The notes under the pieces were generated by a model, which worked only from the letters and a program-made list of their open reading frames with translations, searched no databases and had not been told where the DNA came from. Below, piece after piece: positions 34,635-43,712 of a DNA stretch of 64,000 nt. A program made the position numbers and the translations under genes. Origin of the DNA: Tautonia sp040717455 (lineage in GTDB: Bacteria; Planctomycetota; Planctomycetia; Isosphaerales; Isosphaeraceae); assembly GCF_040717455.1 (NCBI RefSeq), contig NZ_JBFEFH010000004.1, positions 124,001-188,000 of the forward strand. Direction: 5' to 3'. The stretch's first letter is position 1, and each line of letters begins with the position of its first letter.

Positions 34635-34947
34635 CATGCGCGTTGCTGAATGGGATCACGCGTCGCCGGCGTGTCGATCAGGGCCATGGCGTGCCTGACG
34701 ATCGGGGAGCAGGCGTCCAGGGCTTACCAATATGGCCGTTCGGCCTCGTGGCCGATCGGTCGAGGAGAAGCCGCGGAGGGAATCCGATCGGGGGGCCGAG
34801 CGTCGGGTCATCGGCGGGCGCTCCCGCCGCGGGGGGCAACGTGTTATGATTGGTCGATGGGTGGGGGGGTCGATCGGATCGTCCCGATGGCGAGGAGAAT
34901 CGGCCGTCCCCGCCCGGAGTCCACAATCGTCAGGAGGGCGAACGATC
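34635..34947. other. Upstream region of WD40 kinase gene
   Basis: 313 bases after the tRNA terminator. The kinase frame is open back to 34732 but that part is Arg/Gly-rich and unlike the conserved start. No other gene was seen; it presumably holds the kinase promoter. Confidence 0.4.
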
Positions 34948-37900
34948 ATGGCGGACGACCCGACCGACGACAAGCCGACCGAGGGGGATGATTCGCGCGT
35001 CCCTTCGCTCCCCGATTGGTTCGCGAAGACCGACTTCGACGAGCTCCTGCTCCAGGGAGACACCCTCCCCGACGATTGGCCCGGTCCGGAGCGGGTCGAG
35101 CTGGAGCAACTGGGAGAGCTCCTGCACCTGCTGCACCAGCATCCGGACGGGCGGCCCGAGCATGAGGGACCCGCCCCGGGTCGCCCGAAGGCGTCGGCCG
35201 AGCCGGGCCCCGGGGCCATCGACGGCCAATTCCCCCCCCTCGGCCGATTCGTGATCGATCGCGAGCTGGGTCGAGGGGGGTTCGGCGTCGTCTACCGGGC
35301 CTACGACCCGGACATGGACCGCATGGTCGCCCTGAAACTCCCCCGGGCCGACGCCCTGGTCACCCCCGACACGCGCCGACGCTTCCTCCGCGAGGCCCGC
35401 ATCGCCGCCCGGCTCGACCACCCGCACCTGGTCCCGGTCTTCGAGGCCGGTCAGGTCGGCCCCATCTGCTACATCGCCAGCGCCTATTGCGAGGGGCCGA
35501 ACCTGGGGCGATGGCTCCGCGAGCAGCCGAGGCCGCTCGACCCGCTCCTCGCGGCCCGGCTGGCCCGGGTCCTGGCCGAGGCCGTGGCCCATATCCACGC
35601 GAGGGGCCTCCTGCACTGCGACCTCAAGCCCGGCAACGTCCTGATCGAGCCGCCGCACGCTCCCGACGGGGACCCGGTCCTCCGACTCACCGACTTCGGG
35701 CTGGCCCGGCTGCTCGACTCGGCCCCGAGCACGTCGACCGCCGCCCGGCCGATGGGCACGCCGCCCTACATGGCCCCCGAGCTGATCGAGGGCCGGCCGA
35801 ATGCCATCGGCCCTCCGGCGGATCTGTATGGCCTGGGGGCGATCCTGTTCGAGCTGCTCGCGGGACGGCCCCCGCATCAGGCCGAGACCCCGATCAAGCT
35901 GATGCACGAGGTCCTCTCCCGCCCCCCCGAGGCCCTCCGGAAGGCCCGCCCCGAGATCCCGAAGGACCTGGAGGCCGTGTGCCTCCGCTGCCTGGAGAAA
36001 CGGCCCGAGTCGCGCTACCGATCGGCCCGGGCGCTGGCCGAGGACCTCGACCGGGTGCTGGCCGGCGAGCCGACCGAGGCCCGCCCCCTGGGCCGCGTGC
36101 ACCGCCTGGCGCGGTGGTCGGCCCGGCATCCGGCCCGGGCGGCCCTGGTCGGCCTGGGGGTGCTGACGATCGCCCTGAGCCTCGGCTCGGCGATCGCCCT
36201 GTCCCGCTCGAACGCCCGGCTGGAACTCGCCCGGGCCGAGACCCAGCGGGCGCTGGAGGGGGAGCGTCGCCTGCGGTACGTGGCCACGCTCGCCCTCGCC
36301 CAGGAAGACGCCAACCGGGGTCGGGTGACGCAGGCCCAGCAGCGGCTCCTGCAGCTCGTCCCCGCCCTCGACGGCGACGACCAGCTCGACTTCGCCTGGC
36401 ACTACCTGTACCGCCGGCTCCGGGGCGATCGCACGGTCCTGGGGGTCCTGCCCGGCCTGGTCGAGCACGTCGCCGCCGGGACTCGGGGGGACGTGCTGGC
36501 CAATACCCGGGGGAGCGTCGGCTGGTGGCGGCTCGACTCCCGGTCCGGGGAACGCCCCCGCGTGCGGAGGCTCCCCCCGCCGGCCCTCGGGGGCCTCTAC
36601 ACGTGGTCGGTCGGGCCGATCACCCCCGACGGATCGCTGGCGGTGCTCAACGTCGATGACCGCCTGATCGACGACCTCGATCGGTGGCGGACGGTCGCCT
36701 CGCCCCCGCTCGACGCCGAGCAGAAGGCCGAGGCCGATCGTCGAGAGGCCCTCGCGCTGCTCTCCCTGACCGACGGCCGGGTCGACCTGGTCGAGGTGGA
36801 GGACCTGGAGCTCGCGATTCCGGGCGCCTTCTCCCCCGACGGGTCGACCCTGGTGGTTGGCCGTCGGGACGAGGGCAGGGGAGTCCCGCTGGTCGAGTCG
36901 ATCGAGGTGGGGCTCGCGACGGGCCGTCGGCTGTCGATCGTCCTGGTCCGCGAGGCCAGGGAACTCTCGATCCGTCCCGACGGCCGATGCGTCGCCTCGA
37001 TCCTGCCGATCGAACGCCGGGCGGGGGCGGGGGAACCGCGCGACCTGATCCTCTTCGACCTGCCGTTGCAGGCGAAGGCGAGGGCCCGTCGCATCCCCCT
37101 GGCCGACAACGCCTTCCTCTCGGCCGCCCCCGTCGATGGCGGGCCGATCGTCTCGACGGCGGGCCGCGAGCTGGAATACCGGGACGCGACGACCGGCCGC
37201 CTGGTCCGCTCCGAACCGTGGTCCGACGACCTCATCAATCACGTTGTCTTCTCGGGAGACGGCGATCGGCTCTTCGTTGCGGACGAATCGAGGCGGGCCG
37301 CCGTGATCGGAACCGGCATCGAGACGGGCAGCGAGCCGCTCGGAGGGCTCTCAAGCCCGGTGAACGCCGCCGAATTCCTCCCGGGGAAGCCCGACGTGGT
37401 GATCGGCATGGGGAACGGCCAGGTGATGCTCTGGCACCCCGAGCCGCTCCCCGATCTCCCTCAGCTCGAGGGCCACGCCGACGAGGCCTGGGACGTAGCG
37501 TTCGCGAACGACAGCCGTCGATTGGCCTCGTTCGGCGGGGACGGGCTGGTCAAGGTCTGGGATCTCGAGTCGGGGGCGCTGCTCGGCGAGTTCGAGGGGC
37601 ACGAAGGCTGGTCCTCGTGCCTGGCGATGGCCCCCGACACGCGACTCCTGGTGTCGGCCGACTTCCTCGGGAGGATCCTCGGCTGGGACCTCGACGCCGG
37701 CGGGCTCTCCAGGGAGTACCGGGGACACGACGCCCGGGTCCGCGACCTGGCCTTCAGCCCGGATGGGGCGATCCTGGCCGCCGGCGGCGACCTCGGCGAG
37801 GTCGTCCTCTGGGACGCCGCCACCGGAAAAGAGCACGCCCGGCTCCCGGGGAGCGGGGCCAAGATTCGGGGCCTGGCCTTCCGGCCCGATGGCCGGGTGC

Positions 37901-38397
37901 TTGCCGTGGCCGACGACGAGGCCCGGGTGCTGCTCTTCGATCTGCGCACGAGGCGCCGGCTCGGCTCCTTCGCGGCCGGTTCGACCACCTCCGCCACCTC
38001 GGCGGTGACCTGCATCGCCTTCAGCCCCGACGGCCGGGTCCTGGCCGGTGGCGACAACCTCGGCTCGGTCATCCTCTGGGACGCTTCGAGCGGCCGGGAA
38101 CGGGTCCGCCGCATGCTGCGACACGCCGAGGAGCTGAGCGACCTGGCCTTCAGCCCCGACGGGCGATTGCTGGCCACGGCCGGGCAGGATGGGGTCGTCT
38201 CCCTGCTGGACGTCGCCACCGGCGAGGCGCACCTGTCCCTGACCGACCACGACGGCGGCGTCAACGCGGTGGCCTTCTCCCCCGACGGCCGCACCCTGGC
38301 CTCGGCGGGCCACGACGGCTCGATCCGGCTCTACTGGGCGGGCCTCGGGACGCCGCTCAACGGCCGACGCCCGCCGGGCCCTTTCCTGGCGAATTAA
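34948..38397 (+). CDS. Membrane Ser/Thr protein kinase with WD40 repeats
   Basis: 1149-aa Hanks-type kinase of the planctomycete WD40 class. The cytoplasmic kinase domain spans about residues 100-370: glycine loop GRGGFG (108-113), Lys130, catalytic HCDLKPGN (223-230) and DFG (249-251). The catalytic loop has His-Cys-Asp where His-Arg-Asp is usual. A hydrophobic helix near 385-405 is followed by a 600-residue C-terminal part with WD40 blades (LAFSPDGRLLATAGQDG, AVAFSPDGRTLASAGHDG). AGGAGG lies 10 bases before ATG 34948. The stop overlaps the sulfatase stop by four bases (convergent). It probably senses extracellular or assembly cues; substrates are unknown. Confidence 0.93.
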   Translation: MADDPTDDKPTEGDDSRVPSLPDWFAKTDFDELLLQGDTLPDDWPGPERVELEQLGELLHLLHQHPDGRPEHEGPAPGRPKASAEPGPGAIDGQFPPLGRFVIDRELGRGGFGVVYRAYDPDMDRMVALKLPRADALVTPDTRRRFLREARIAARLDHPHLVPVFEAGQVGPICYIASAYCEGPNLGRWLREQPRPLDPLLAARLARVLAEAVAHIHARGLLHCDLKPGNVLIEPPHAPDGDPVLRLTDFGLARLLDSAPSTSTAARPMGTPPYMAPELIEGRPNAIGPPADLYGLGAILFELLAGRPPHQAETPIKLMHEVLSRPPEALRKARPEIPKDLEAVCLRCLEKRPESRYRSARALAEDLDRVLAGEPTEARPLGRVHRLARWSARHPARAALVGLGVLTIALSLGSAIALSRSNARLELARAETQRALEGERRLRYVATLALAQEDANRGRVTQAQQRLLQLVPALDGDDQLDFAWHYLYRRLRGDRTVLGVLPGLVEHVAAGTRGDVLANTRGSVGWWRLDSRSGERPRVRRLPPPALGGLYTWSVGPITPDGSLAVLNVDDRLIDDLDRWRTVASPPLDAEQKAEADRREALALLSLTDGRVDLVEVEDLELAIPGAFSPDGSTLVVGRRDEGRGVPLVESIEVGLATGRRLSIVLVREARELSIRPDGRCVASILPIERRAGAGEPRDLILFDLPLQAKARARRIPLADNAFLSAAPVDGGPIVSTAGRELEYRDATTGRLVRSEPWSDDLINHVVFSGDGDRLFVADESRRAAVIGTGIETGSEPLGGLSSPVNAAEFLPGKPDVVIGMGNGQVMLWHPEPLPDLPQLEGHADEAWDVAFANDSRRLASFGGDGLVKVWDLESGALLGEFEGHEGWSSCLAMAPDTRLLVSADFLGRILGWDLDAGGLSREYRGHDARVRDLAFSPDGAILAAGGDLGEVVLWDAATGKEHARLPGSGAKIRGLAFRPDGRVLAVADDEARVLLFDLRTRRRLGSFAAGSTTSATSAVTCIAFSPDGRVLAGGDNLGSVILWDASSGRERVRRMLRHAEELSDLAFSPDGRLLATAGQDGVVSLLDVATGEAHLSLTDHDGGVNAVAFSPDGRTLASAGHDGSIRLYWAGLGTPLNGRRPPGPFLAN

Positions 38398-39896
38398 GGC
38401 CGATCATCGGGCGGCCCCAGGGCGTCGAGCACCGGGATCGGGAAGAGGGCCGAAGGCTCCCTCGCCTCGAACATCAGGCGTTCGATCCGGTCCACGATCT
38501 CCGGGTGTTCTGCCGAGCGGTCGTGCAATTCCCCGGGGTCGGAGGCGAGATTGTAGAGCTCAAGACCCAGATCCTCGCCGCGCATCAGGTCGGTGCGAAC
38601 CCCCTTCCAGTCGCCGAGCCGGAGGGCCTGCTGCCCCCCGTAGCCCGGGAATTCCCAGTAGAGCCAGTCGTGCCCGGCCTGGTCTCCGGGGGAGCCGAGC
38701 AGGGTCGGCGCCAGGCTCAGGCCGTCGATCGACTCGGGGATCAGGTCCGATGCCCCTGCCAGGTCGAGGAGCGTCGGCAGGAGGTCGGGGAAGTAGCCGA
38801 CCGCGTCGCTCTCGGTCCCCTCGGGGATGCGGCCGGGCCATCGGGCGATGGTCGGCACGCGCAGGCCGCCCTCGTAGACCTGCCCTTTCAGGCCTCGGAA
38901 CGGGCCGTTGGAGTCGAAGAAGGCGCTGTCCGCCCCCCCCACGCGGTCGTGGGTCGGGCCGTTGTCCGACGTGAAGAGGACGATCGTCTCTCCGGTCAGG
39001 CCGAACTCGTCGATCCTGTCGAGGATGCGACCGATCTCGTGGTCGAGGTAGCTGACCATGGCCGCGTAGCCGGCGTGGGGCGTCGGGTGCGACGTATAAC
39101 CCCTCGGACTCTCGTTGATCCATCCGGGATCGTCGCCGAGCGTGCCACGGTACCGGGCGATCCATTCCTCGGGAGCCTGGATCGACACGTGGGGGATGGT
39201 GAACGGCAGGTAGAGGAAGAAGGGGCGATCCCGATGCTCCTCGACGAACCGGAGCGCCTCCTCCGAGAACCGCTCCTGGGCGTGGATGGCGCCGGTCTGG
39301 CCGCGATCGTTGCCGGGCAGCGGGACCTGCTCGCCATTGCGCCAGAGGAACCTCGGGTAGTGATTGTGCGCGTGGGCCTGGCAGAGATAGCCGAAGAAGA
39401 GGTCGAAGCCCTGGCGGTTCGGATCGCCCGACGACCCCTCGAAACCGAGCCCCCACTTGCCGATCGCCCCGGTCGCGTACCCCCGACGCTTGAACAGCTC
39501 GGCGAGCGTCACCTCATCGTCGGGGATGGGATTCTGGCCCGGGAAGAGGCCGCGATCGTCGTCCCGGACCCGGCCCGGGGGGTTCCCATTGTTCCGCACG
39601 AAGGAATGGCCCGTGTGCTTGCCGGTCATCAGCGTGCAGCGGGCCGGGGCGCAGACGGGGCTGCCGCTGTAGAAGGAGGTCAGCCGCATCCCCTCGAACG
39701 CCAAGCGGTCGAGGACCGGCGTCCTGATCCGTTTCTGGCCGAAGCACCCGAGTTCGGCATACCCCAGGTCGTCGGCCACGATCAGGACCACATTGGGCGG
39801 CCGGCCTTCCTCGGGACCCGAACCGGAGGCCACGCCCTGGCCCACGAGTCCGGCAAGAATCCCGTAAAACCATCGGCTCAACCGGGGTCGACTCAT
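38394..39896 (-). CDS. Cys-type sulfatase
   Basis: 500-aa exported sulfatase that hydrolyses sulfate esters, probably of polysaccharides. A signal peptide spans residues 1-25. The alkaline-phosphatase-fold core opens with PPNVVLIVADDLGYAELG, with the paired Asp metal ligands. The CAPAR motif (Cys82 to Arg86) is where formylglycine would be made by a maturase. Other ligand segments are IGKWGLG and LFTSDNGPTHD. GAGG lies 7 bases before ATG 39896. Its stop codon overlaps the kinase stop on the opposite strand (TTAA at 38394-38397). Planctomycetes carry many sulfatases; the exact substrate is unknown. Confidence 0.95.
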   Translation of the reverse strand: MSRPRLSRWFYGILAGLVGQGVASGSGPEEGRPPNVVLIVADDLGYAELGCFGQKRIRTPVLDRLAFEGMRLTSFYSGSPVCAPARCTLMTGKHTGHSFVRNNGNPPGRVRDDDRGLFPGQNPIPDDEVTLAELFKRRGYATGAIGKWGLGFEGSSGDPNRQGFDLFFGYLCQAHAHNHYPRFLWRNGEQVPLPGNDRGQTGAIHAQERFSEEALRFVEEHRDRPFFLYLPFTIPHVSIQAPEEWIARYRGTLGDDPGWINESPRGYTSHPTPHAGYAAMVSYLDHEIGRILDRIDEFGLTGETIVLFTSDNGPTHDRVGGADSAFFDSNGPFRGLKGQVYEGGLRVPTIARWPGRIPEGTESDAVGYFPDLLPTLLDLAGASDLIPESIDGLSLAPTLLGSPGDQAGHDWLYWEFPGYGGQQALRLGDWKGVRTDLMRGEDLGLELYNLASDPGELHDRSAEHPEIVDRIERLMFEAREPSALFPIPVLDALGPPDDRP

Positions 39897-40193
39897 GGCA
39901 CGCCCTCAGACAGGAGTGATGAACCCATCGGGGTCCGGGTCCGGCACCGGCCCTCGATCCGCCCATCCTCCCGGACGACCTGCAGGGGATCAAGCGTGCA
40001 ACACCTCCCGCCTCCGGCCGCACGTGAGGTCGAAACCATCGAGGCCGGCATCAGCGCCCGCAGGTGAGACCATCCGGGAAAAGGCTCAACGCTCCTGGCG
40101 GTCGGCGGGGGAATTCGACGATAATTGCCGACGCGATCCGCACTGCGATCGCTCGCGAGCGGCGGACCCCAAACCCCCGGGTGAGTCATCCCC

Positions 40194-40811
40194 ATGGATC
40201 TGGAGCAACTCCACGTCGTCGCCCGCAGGGAACTGGCCAGGTACGGATTGCAGGAGTGGCGATTCGGATTGGCCAGGACCAGGCGACGGCTCGGGGCGTG
40301 CAAGTACGCGACGAAGCAGATCGAGATCTCCGAGTATTATGCCCGGCATAGCCCCGCCGAGACCGTCCTCGACACCCTCCTGCACGAGATCGCCCACGCG
40401 ATCGCCGGGCCGGGGGCCGGCCACGGGCCGGCCTGGAAGGCGATCGCCAGGCAACTGGGGGCGACCCCCCGTTCCTGCGAGTCCTCGTCGAGCGCGGTCG
40501 TCGAGCCGGGCGACTGGCAGGCCACCTGTCCCTCGTGCAATCAGACGGCCCACTTCTACCGGCAACCGAAGAGCCTGCGCGGCTATCGCTGCAAGTGCGC
40601 CGCCCGGTCTCCCCTGACCTTCGAGTACAAGGGCGATCCCGCCCGCAAGCCCGCCGCCCCGCCGTCGGCCGAGGGGGCGGCACGCTGGGAAGCGACCTGT
40701 CGCGGGTGCGGCGCGCAGTACCTCCGCGTCAGGCGGCCGAGGGACGGGCGGTATCGGTGTCGATGCGTCAGGGGGCACGCGCTCGTCTGGCGAGCACGAT
40801 CCCCCGGTTGA
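40194..40811 (+). CDS. SprT-like zinc metalloprotease-fold protein
   Basis: 205-aa protein of the SprT-like family. The zinc-protease motif HEIAH (64-68) is followed by AGHGPAWKAIARQLG, where the third ligand is His77. Two C-terminal zinc ribbons are present: CPSC (112-115) with CKC (133-135), and CRGC (169-172) with CRC (189-191). Eukaryotic SPRTN relatives cut DNA-protein crosslinks; the bacterial SprT role is poorly known. ATG 40194 follows GTGAGTCATCCCC. It is divergent from the sulfatase. Confidence 0.88.
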   Translation: MDLEQLHVVARRELARYGLQEWRFGLARTRRRLGACKYATKQIEISEYYARHSPAETVLDTLLHEIAHAIAGPGAGHGPAWKAIARQLGATPRSCESSSSAVVEPGDWQATCPSCNQTAHFYRQPKSLRGYRCKCAARSPLTFEYKGDPARKPAAPPSAEGAARWEATCRGCGAQYLRVRRPRDGRYRCRCVRGHALVWRARSPG

Positions 40812-40973
40812 TCATCCGATGGCCGGTCGGCCTGGAGGCGATTGCATCCGAGCCTTCCGCGCGCAACGTTCATTTCGACGGTGTCCCGAGGACCTGGAGC
40901 GTCGAGGGCTCCGCGACCGCTCGTCAAACACACCGTTCGGGCCGCGCCGAGGCGGAGACGCGCGGGCGACGAC

Positions 40974-41171
40974 TCAGACCGCCTCGTTGCCCCCGGAGAC
41001 GGGGGCCGGCGACTCGGAGGCTGATTTGGCCGCCTTGGCCTTGGGGCGAGGCGGTTCGGCCTGCCGGACGGCGCATTGCGGATGAATTCCGGCCCGAGAG
41101 TAGACGGGTTGCTGGCAGACCGGGCAGCGAGCCCGGGTCGAGACCGGCATGTGCAGATGCTTCGAACTCAT
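40974..41171 (-). CDS. Small zinc-binding-like protein
   Basis: 65-aa protein. A CPVCQQPVYSRAGIHPQCA segment offers C-x2-C and H-x2-C ligands, a half zinc finger. It has a lysine/alanine-rich tail ending GGNEAV. GGAGG lies 5 bases before ATG 41171, which is much better than the longer in-frame start at 41294. It sits 119 bases downstream of the RRM gene on the same strand. The function is unknown; a small nucleic-acid-binding or regulatory protein is possible. Confidence 0.7.
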   Translation of the reverse strand: MSSKHLHMPVSTRARCPVCQQPVYSRAGIHPQCAVRQAEPPRPKAKAAKSASESPAPVSGGNEAV

Positions 41172-41290
41172 CAAGGCCTCCCGGTGGTTGGGGAACGGGT
41201 CACCGAGGATGCCATTCCAGGGGCGACCGCCGGAGCGGACGAGGAGCCCGCACGCGCGAGCTCCCCGAAAAGCCTCGTGGTGGCGGGCGA

Positions 41291-41644
41291 TCAATAACGC
41301 CGGCCGCCGCCTCCCCCGTAACCACCGCCGCCGCCGTAGCCGCCGCCGCCGCCGCTCCGGCCCCGGCCGCCGCCGTAGCCGCCGCCGCCGCGGTCTTCCC
41401 GGGGCTTGGCCTCGTTCACGGTCAGCCGGCGGCCGTCGTGCTCGCGGTCGTTCAGGCCGTCGATGGCGGCCTGGGCCTCGGACTCGGTATCCATCTCAAC
41501 GAAGCCGAAGCCCTTGCTGCGGCCCGTCTCGCGGTCCTCAATCACCTGAGCACTTTGGACGGTACCGAACTGCGAGAACAACTGCTCCAGGTCTGAACTG
41601 TTGACCGAGTAGGTCAGGTTGCCGACGTAGAGTTTCTTACCCAC
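41291..41644 (-). CDS. RRM RNA-binding protein with Gly/Tyr-rich tail
   Basis: 117-aa single-RRM protein resembling cyanobacterial and plant cold-induced glycine-rich RNA-binding proteins. RNP2 is KLYVGNL and RNP1 is KGFGFVEM, both intact. The C-terminal 35 residues are GGGGYGG repeats. GTG 41644 is preferred (7 bases after AGGAG); GTG 41647 directly before it is the alternative. A promoter candidate lies at 41813-41841, giving a long 5' leader of the kind cold-regulated genes often have. It probably acts in RNA chaperoning or stabilisation. Confidence 0.92.
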   Translation of the reverse strand: MGKKLYVGNLTYSVNSSDLEQLFSQFGTVQSAQVIEDRETGRSKGFGFVEMDTESEAQAAIDGLNDREHDGRRLTVNEAKPREDRGGGGYGGGRGRSGGGGGYGGGGGYGGGGGRRY

Positions 41645-41812
41645 CACAACTCTCCTGGACGCAGACAGACCGGCCCCTCGATACTTTCCGGGCCGGAGAG
41701 AAAGGGGCTCAGCGTAAGCCCGATTTGGCGGGAACGGCGAAGGAGGAAGACGGATGCAGGCGCCAGTAACGGTCCCACCTCGCTCTCTCGGTCGTCAAAC
41801 CAACCGATTTTG

Positions 41813-41841
41813 ATCATAGCAAAGAAGCGGCGGCGAAGAAA
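41813..41841 (-). promoter_or_regulatory. Candidate sigma-70-type promoter of the RRM gene
   Basis: On the minus strand TATGAT (41818 to 41813) resembles a -10 box, with TTTCTT (41841 to 41836) 17 bases upstream. It lies about 170 bases before the RRM start in an otherwise geneless 309-base region (41645-41953). The -35 match is poor, so this is tentative. Confidence 0.35.
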
Positions 41842-41953
41842 GCGGGTGTTCCGGAACACTCCCCTGAATCCCGGATCTCCCCGCCCCTCGACGCCCCCGC
41901 CCCGCGGCGAGGACCCTCGCATTCGCATCAGAGCACGCGACGCTGAGGGCCCA

Positions 41954-42934
41954 TCACCCCGGGCGACCCGGGTCGTCCGGGGCGTCGGCGTGGATCGGCG
42001 AGACGAACCCCCCGGGCTTCACCGCGAGGATCGAGCAGGAGGCCTGGCCGAGCAGCGACTCGGCCGTGTTCCCGATCAGCATGCCCGCGACCCCCGATCG
42101 GGCCATCGTCCCCATGATGATGACGTCGATCCGCTGCGCCTCGACGAACTCGGGGATGACCGCGTTCGGCGCCCCCCGGAGCAGTTGCACCGCCTCCGAG
42201 CCGATCCGCCCCCGGTGCCGCGCGACCAGGCGGTCGAGCGCCCGGGCGGCCCCGGACCGAACATTGTTCACATAGGTCTGGATCTGCTCGTCACTGTATC
42301 CGCAGTTGCGGAGGATCCCCTGGGCCTCGGCGTCCCAGACGTGGGCGACGATCAGCTCGGCCGCATCGGCGTCGGCCAGGGCCACCGCCAGGTCGAGGAC
42401 GCGAGTGCCGACGGACTCCCGATCCGCCGACGACTCGGGGGCGCCGCCCATCGGGGCCGGATCCACGAGCGCCAACATCCGTTCCCTGGCCCCGGGATCT
42501 CTCGGCCCGCCCGACCGGGAGAGCCAGACCGGGCAGGGACAGGTCCGCAAGATCTGCCGATCCGCCGAGTGGAAGGCCCCCTCATCGGACGCCGCCGCAT
42601 CCTTCACGAGCAGGTCGTGGCCGCCCCGGACCGCCTCGCGGACCGACTCCACGGCGGGACGCCCGCGGGCCACCCGGGTCTCCACGCCCACCCCGGCCGC
42701 CGAGACCCGGTCGGCGGCCGCCTCGACCCGCCGGCGGGCGTCGTCGAGGACGGCCTGGTCGACGCGGTCCGCGTCGTGCAAGGCGATCCGGGCGTACCAG
42801 GGCAATTCCTGCACGAGCCCCAGCAACGTGATCGAGGCGTGGAAATGGTCCGCGAGCCGGATCGCCCGATCCACCGCGTTCGGCGGCTCGGCCTCGTGAT
42901 CCAGGGGCACGAGTATCTTCTGAATTGCGAGCAT
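41954..42934 (-). CDS. Tandem universal stress protein (two UspA domains)
   Basis: 326-aa protein. The first UspA-like domain starts at MLAIQKILVPLDHEAEPPN (residues 1-140). The second (about 150-315) includes VIIMGTMARSGVAGMLIGNTAE, the classical G-x2-G-x9-G-S/T ATP-binding motif with GMLIGNTAE. The first copy has LLVKDAAAS in place of that motif, so it may not bind ATP. ATG 42934 is preferred over the upstream in-frame codon at 43387. Universal stress proteins act in the cytoplasm under starvation and stress; partners are unknown. Confidence 0.88.
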   Translation of the reverse strand: MLAIQKILVPLDHEAEPPNAVDRAIRLADHFHASITLLGLVQELPWYARIALHDADRVDQAVLDDARRRVEAAADRVSAAGVGVETRVARGRPAVESVREAVRGGHDLLVKDAAASDEGAFHSADRQILRTCPCPVWLSRSGGPRDPGARERMLALVDPAPMGGAPESSADRESVGTRVLDLAVALADADAAELIVAHVWDAEAQGILRNCGYSDEQIQTYVNNVRSGAARALDRLVARHRGRIGSEAVQLLRGAPNAVIPEFVEAQRIDVIIMGTMARSGVAGMLIGNTAESLLGQASCSILAVKPGGFVSPIHADAPDDPGRPG

Positions 42935-43062
42935 CGGTCTTCGCCCCCTGAGTTCGGATCCGTCACCGCTGGCACGGGCGACGGGTCCCGTCATGGCATC
43001 GCGACGTCGGTGAATCTCGATCCATCCGACCCCTCTCGGCGACGACGACCGCAGGCCGGGGC

Positions 43063-43671
43063 TCAGGGGCGACGGAGAGCCTCCTTCAGCAGGGCGACCA
43101 TGCTCATCGAGTCGGTGATTTCGCCCCGATCGAGCATGGCACGCGCCTCGTCCCACGAGACCCGGCGCACTTGCAGTCGTTCGGTCGGTTCCGGCTGGCC
43201 TTGCCCCCGGGTCAACCGGGTGGCCCGATACAGGTAGGCGACCTCGTCGCTCACCGAGTTCGACAGGTGCATCGTCCCGAGCGATTCCCAGTGCTCGGCC
43301 GTCAGCCCCGTCTCCTCGGCCAGCTCGCGGCGGGCGGTCTCCTCCGGAGACTCGTCGGGCGGGCACCCTCCTTCCGGGATCTCCCACGAGTAGGAATCGA
43401 GCGGATAGCGGTACTGCCCGACCAGCCAGAGCGAGCCATCCTCCTCGACCGGGAGCACGCCGACCGCGCGATTCTTGAAATGCACGACCCCGTAAATCCC
43501 GGGCGAACCGTCGGGCCGGATCACCTGATCCTCCCGCACCGCGATCCAGGGGTTCTCGTAGTGGACCGCGCCGGAGAGGGTCGTCCAGGGATTCTCGCCC
43601 CCTCCCTCGCGGGCCGGGCCTCCCGGTTCCCGGATCTCGTCAGAGTGATCGGGCGCCAACGGTCGCTCCAA
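43063..43671 (-). CDS. Nudix hydrolase, ADP-ribose pyrophosphatase-like
   Basis: 202-aa Nudix protein. The Nudix box is GGCPPDESPEETARRELAEE followed by TGL, which fits GX5EX7REUXEEXGU with the first Gly. Upstream NPWIAVREDQVIRPDG and the later EVAYLYRATRL are as in ADP-ribose pyrophosphatases (NudF-like). Start is a TTG at 43671 without a clear Shine-Dalgarno, so it is uncertain, but no ATG or GTG precedes the conserved part. It lies 41 bases after the sucD stop on the same strand and is probably cotranscribed with sucC-sucD. It may hydrolyse ADP-ribose or other nucleotide sugars. Confidence 0.86.
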   Translation of the reverse strand: MERPLAPDHSDEIREPGGPAREGGGENPWTTLSGAVHYENPWIAVREDQVIRPDGSPGIYGVVHFKNRAVGVLPVEEDGSLWLVGQYRYPLDSYSWEIPEGGCPPDESPEETARRELAEETGLTAEHWESLGTMHLSNSVSDEVAYLYRATRLTRGQGQPEPTERLQVRRVSWDEARAMLDRGEITDSMSMVALLKEALRRP

Positions 43672-43712
43672 AAAGGGGGGGGATCGAGGGGGAAAACCGG
43701 CCGGCGATGCCG

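Noticed and set aside
41291..41410. GCC/CCG-rich tandem sequence as a possible CRISPR or microsatellite
   Set aside because: It encodes the Gly/Tyr-rich tail of the RRM protein in frame.
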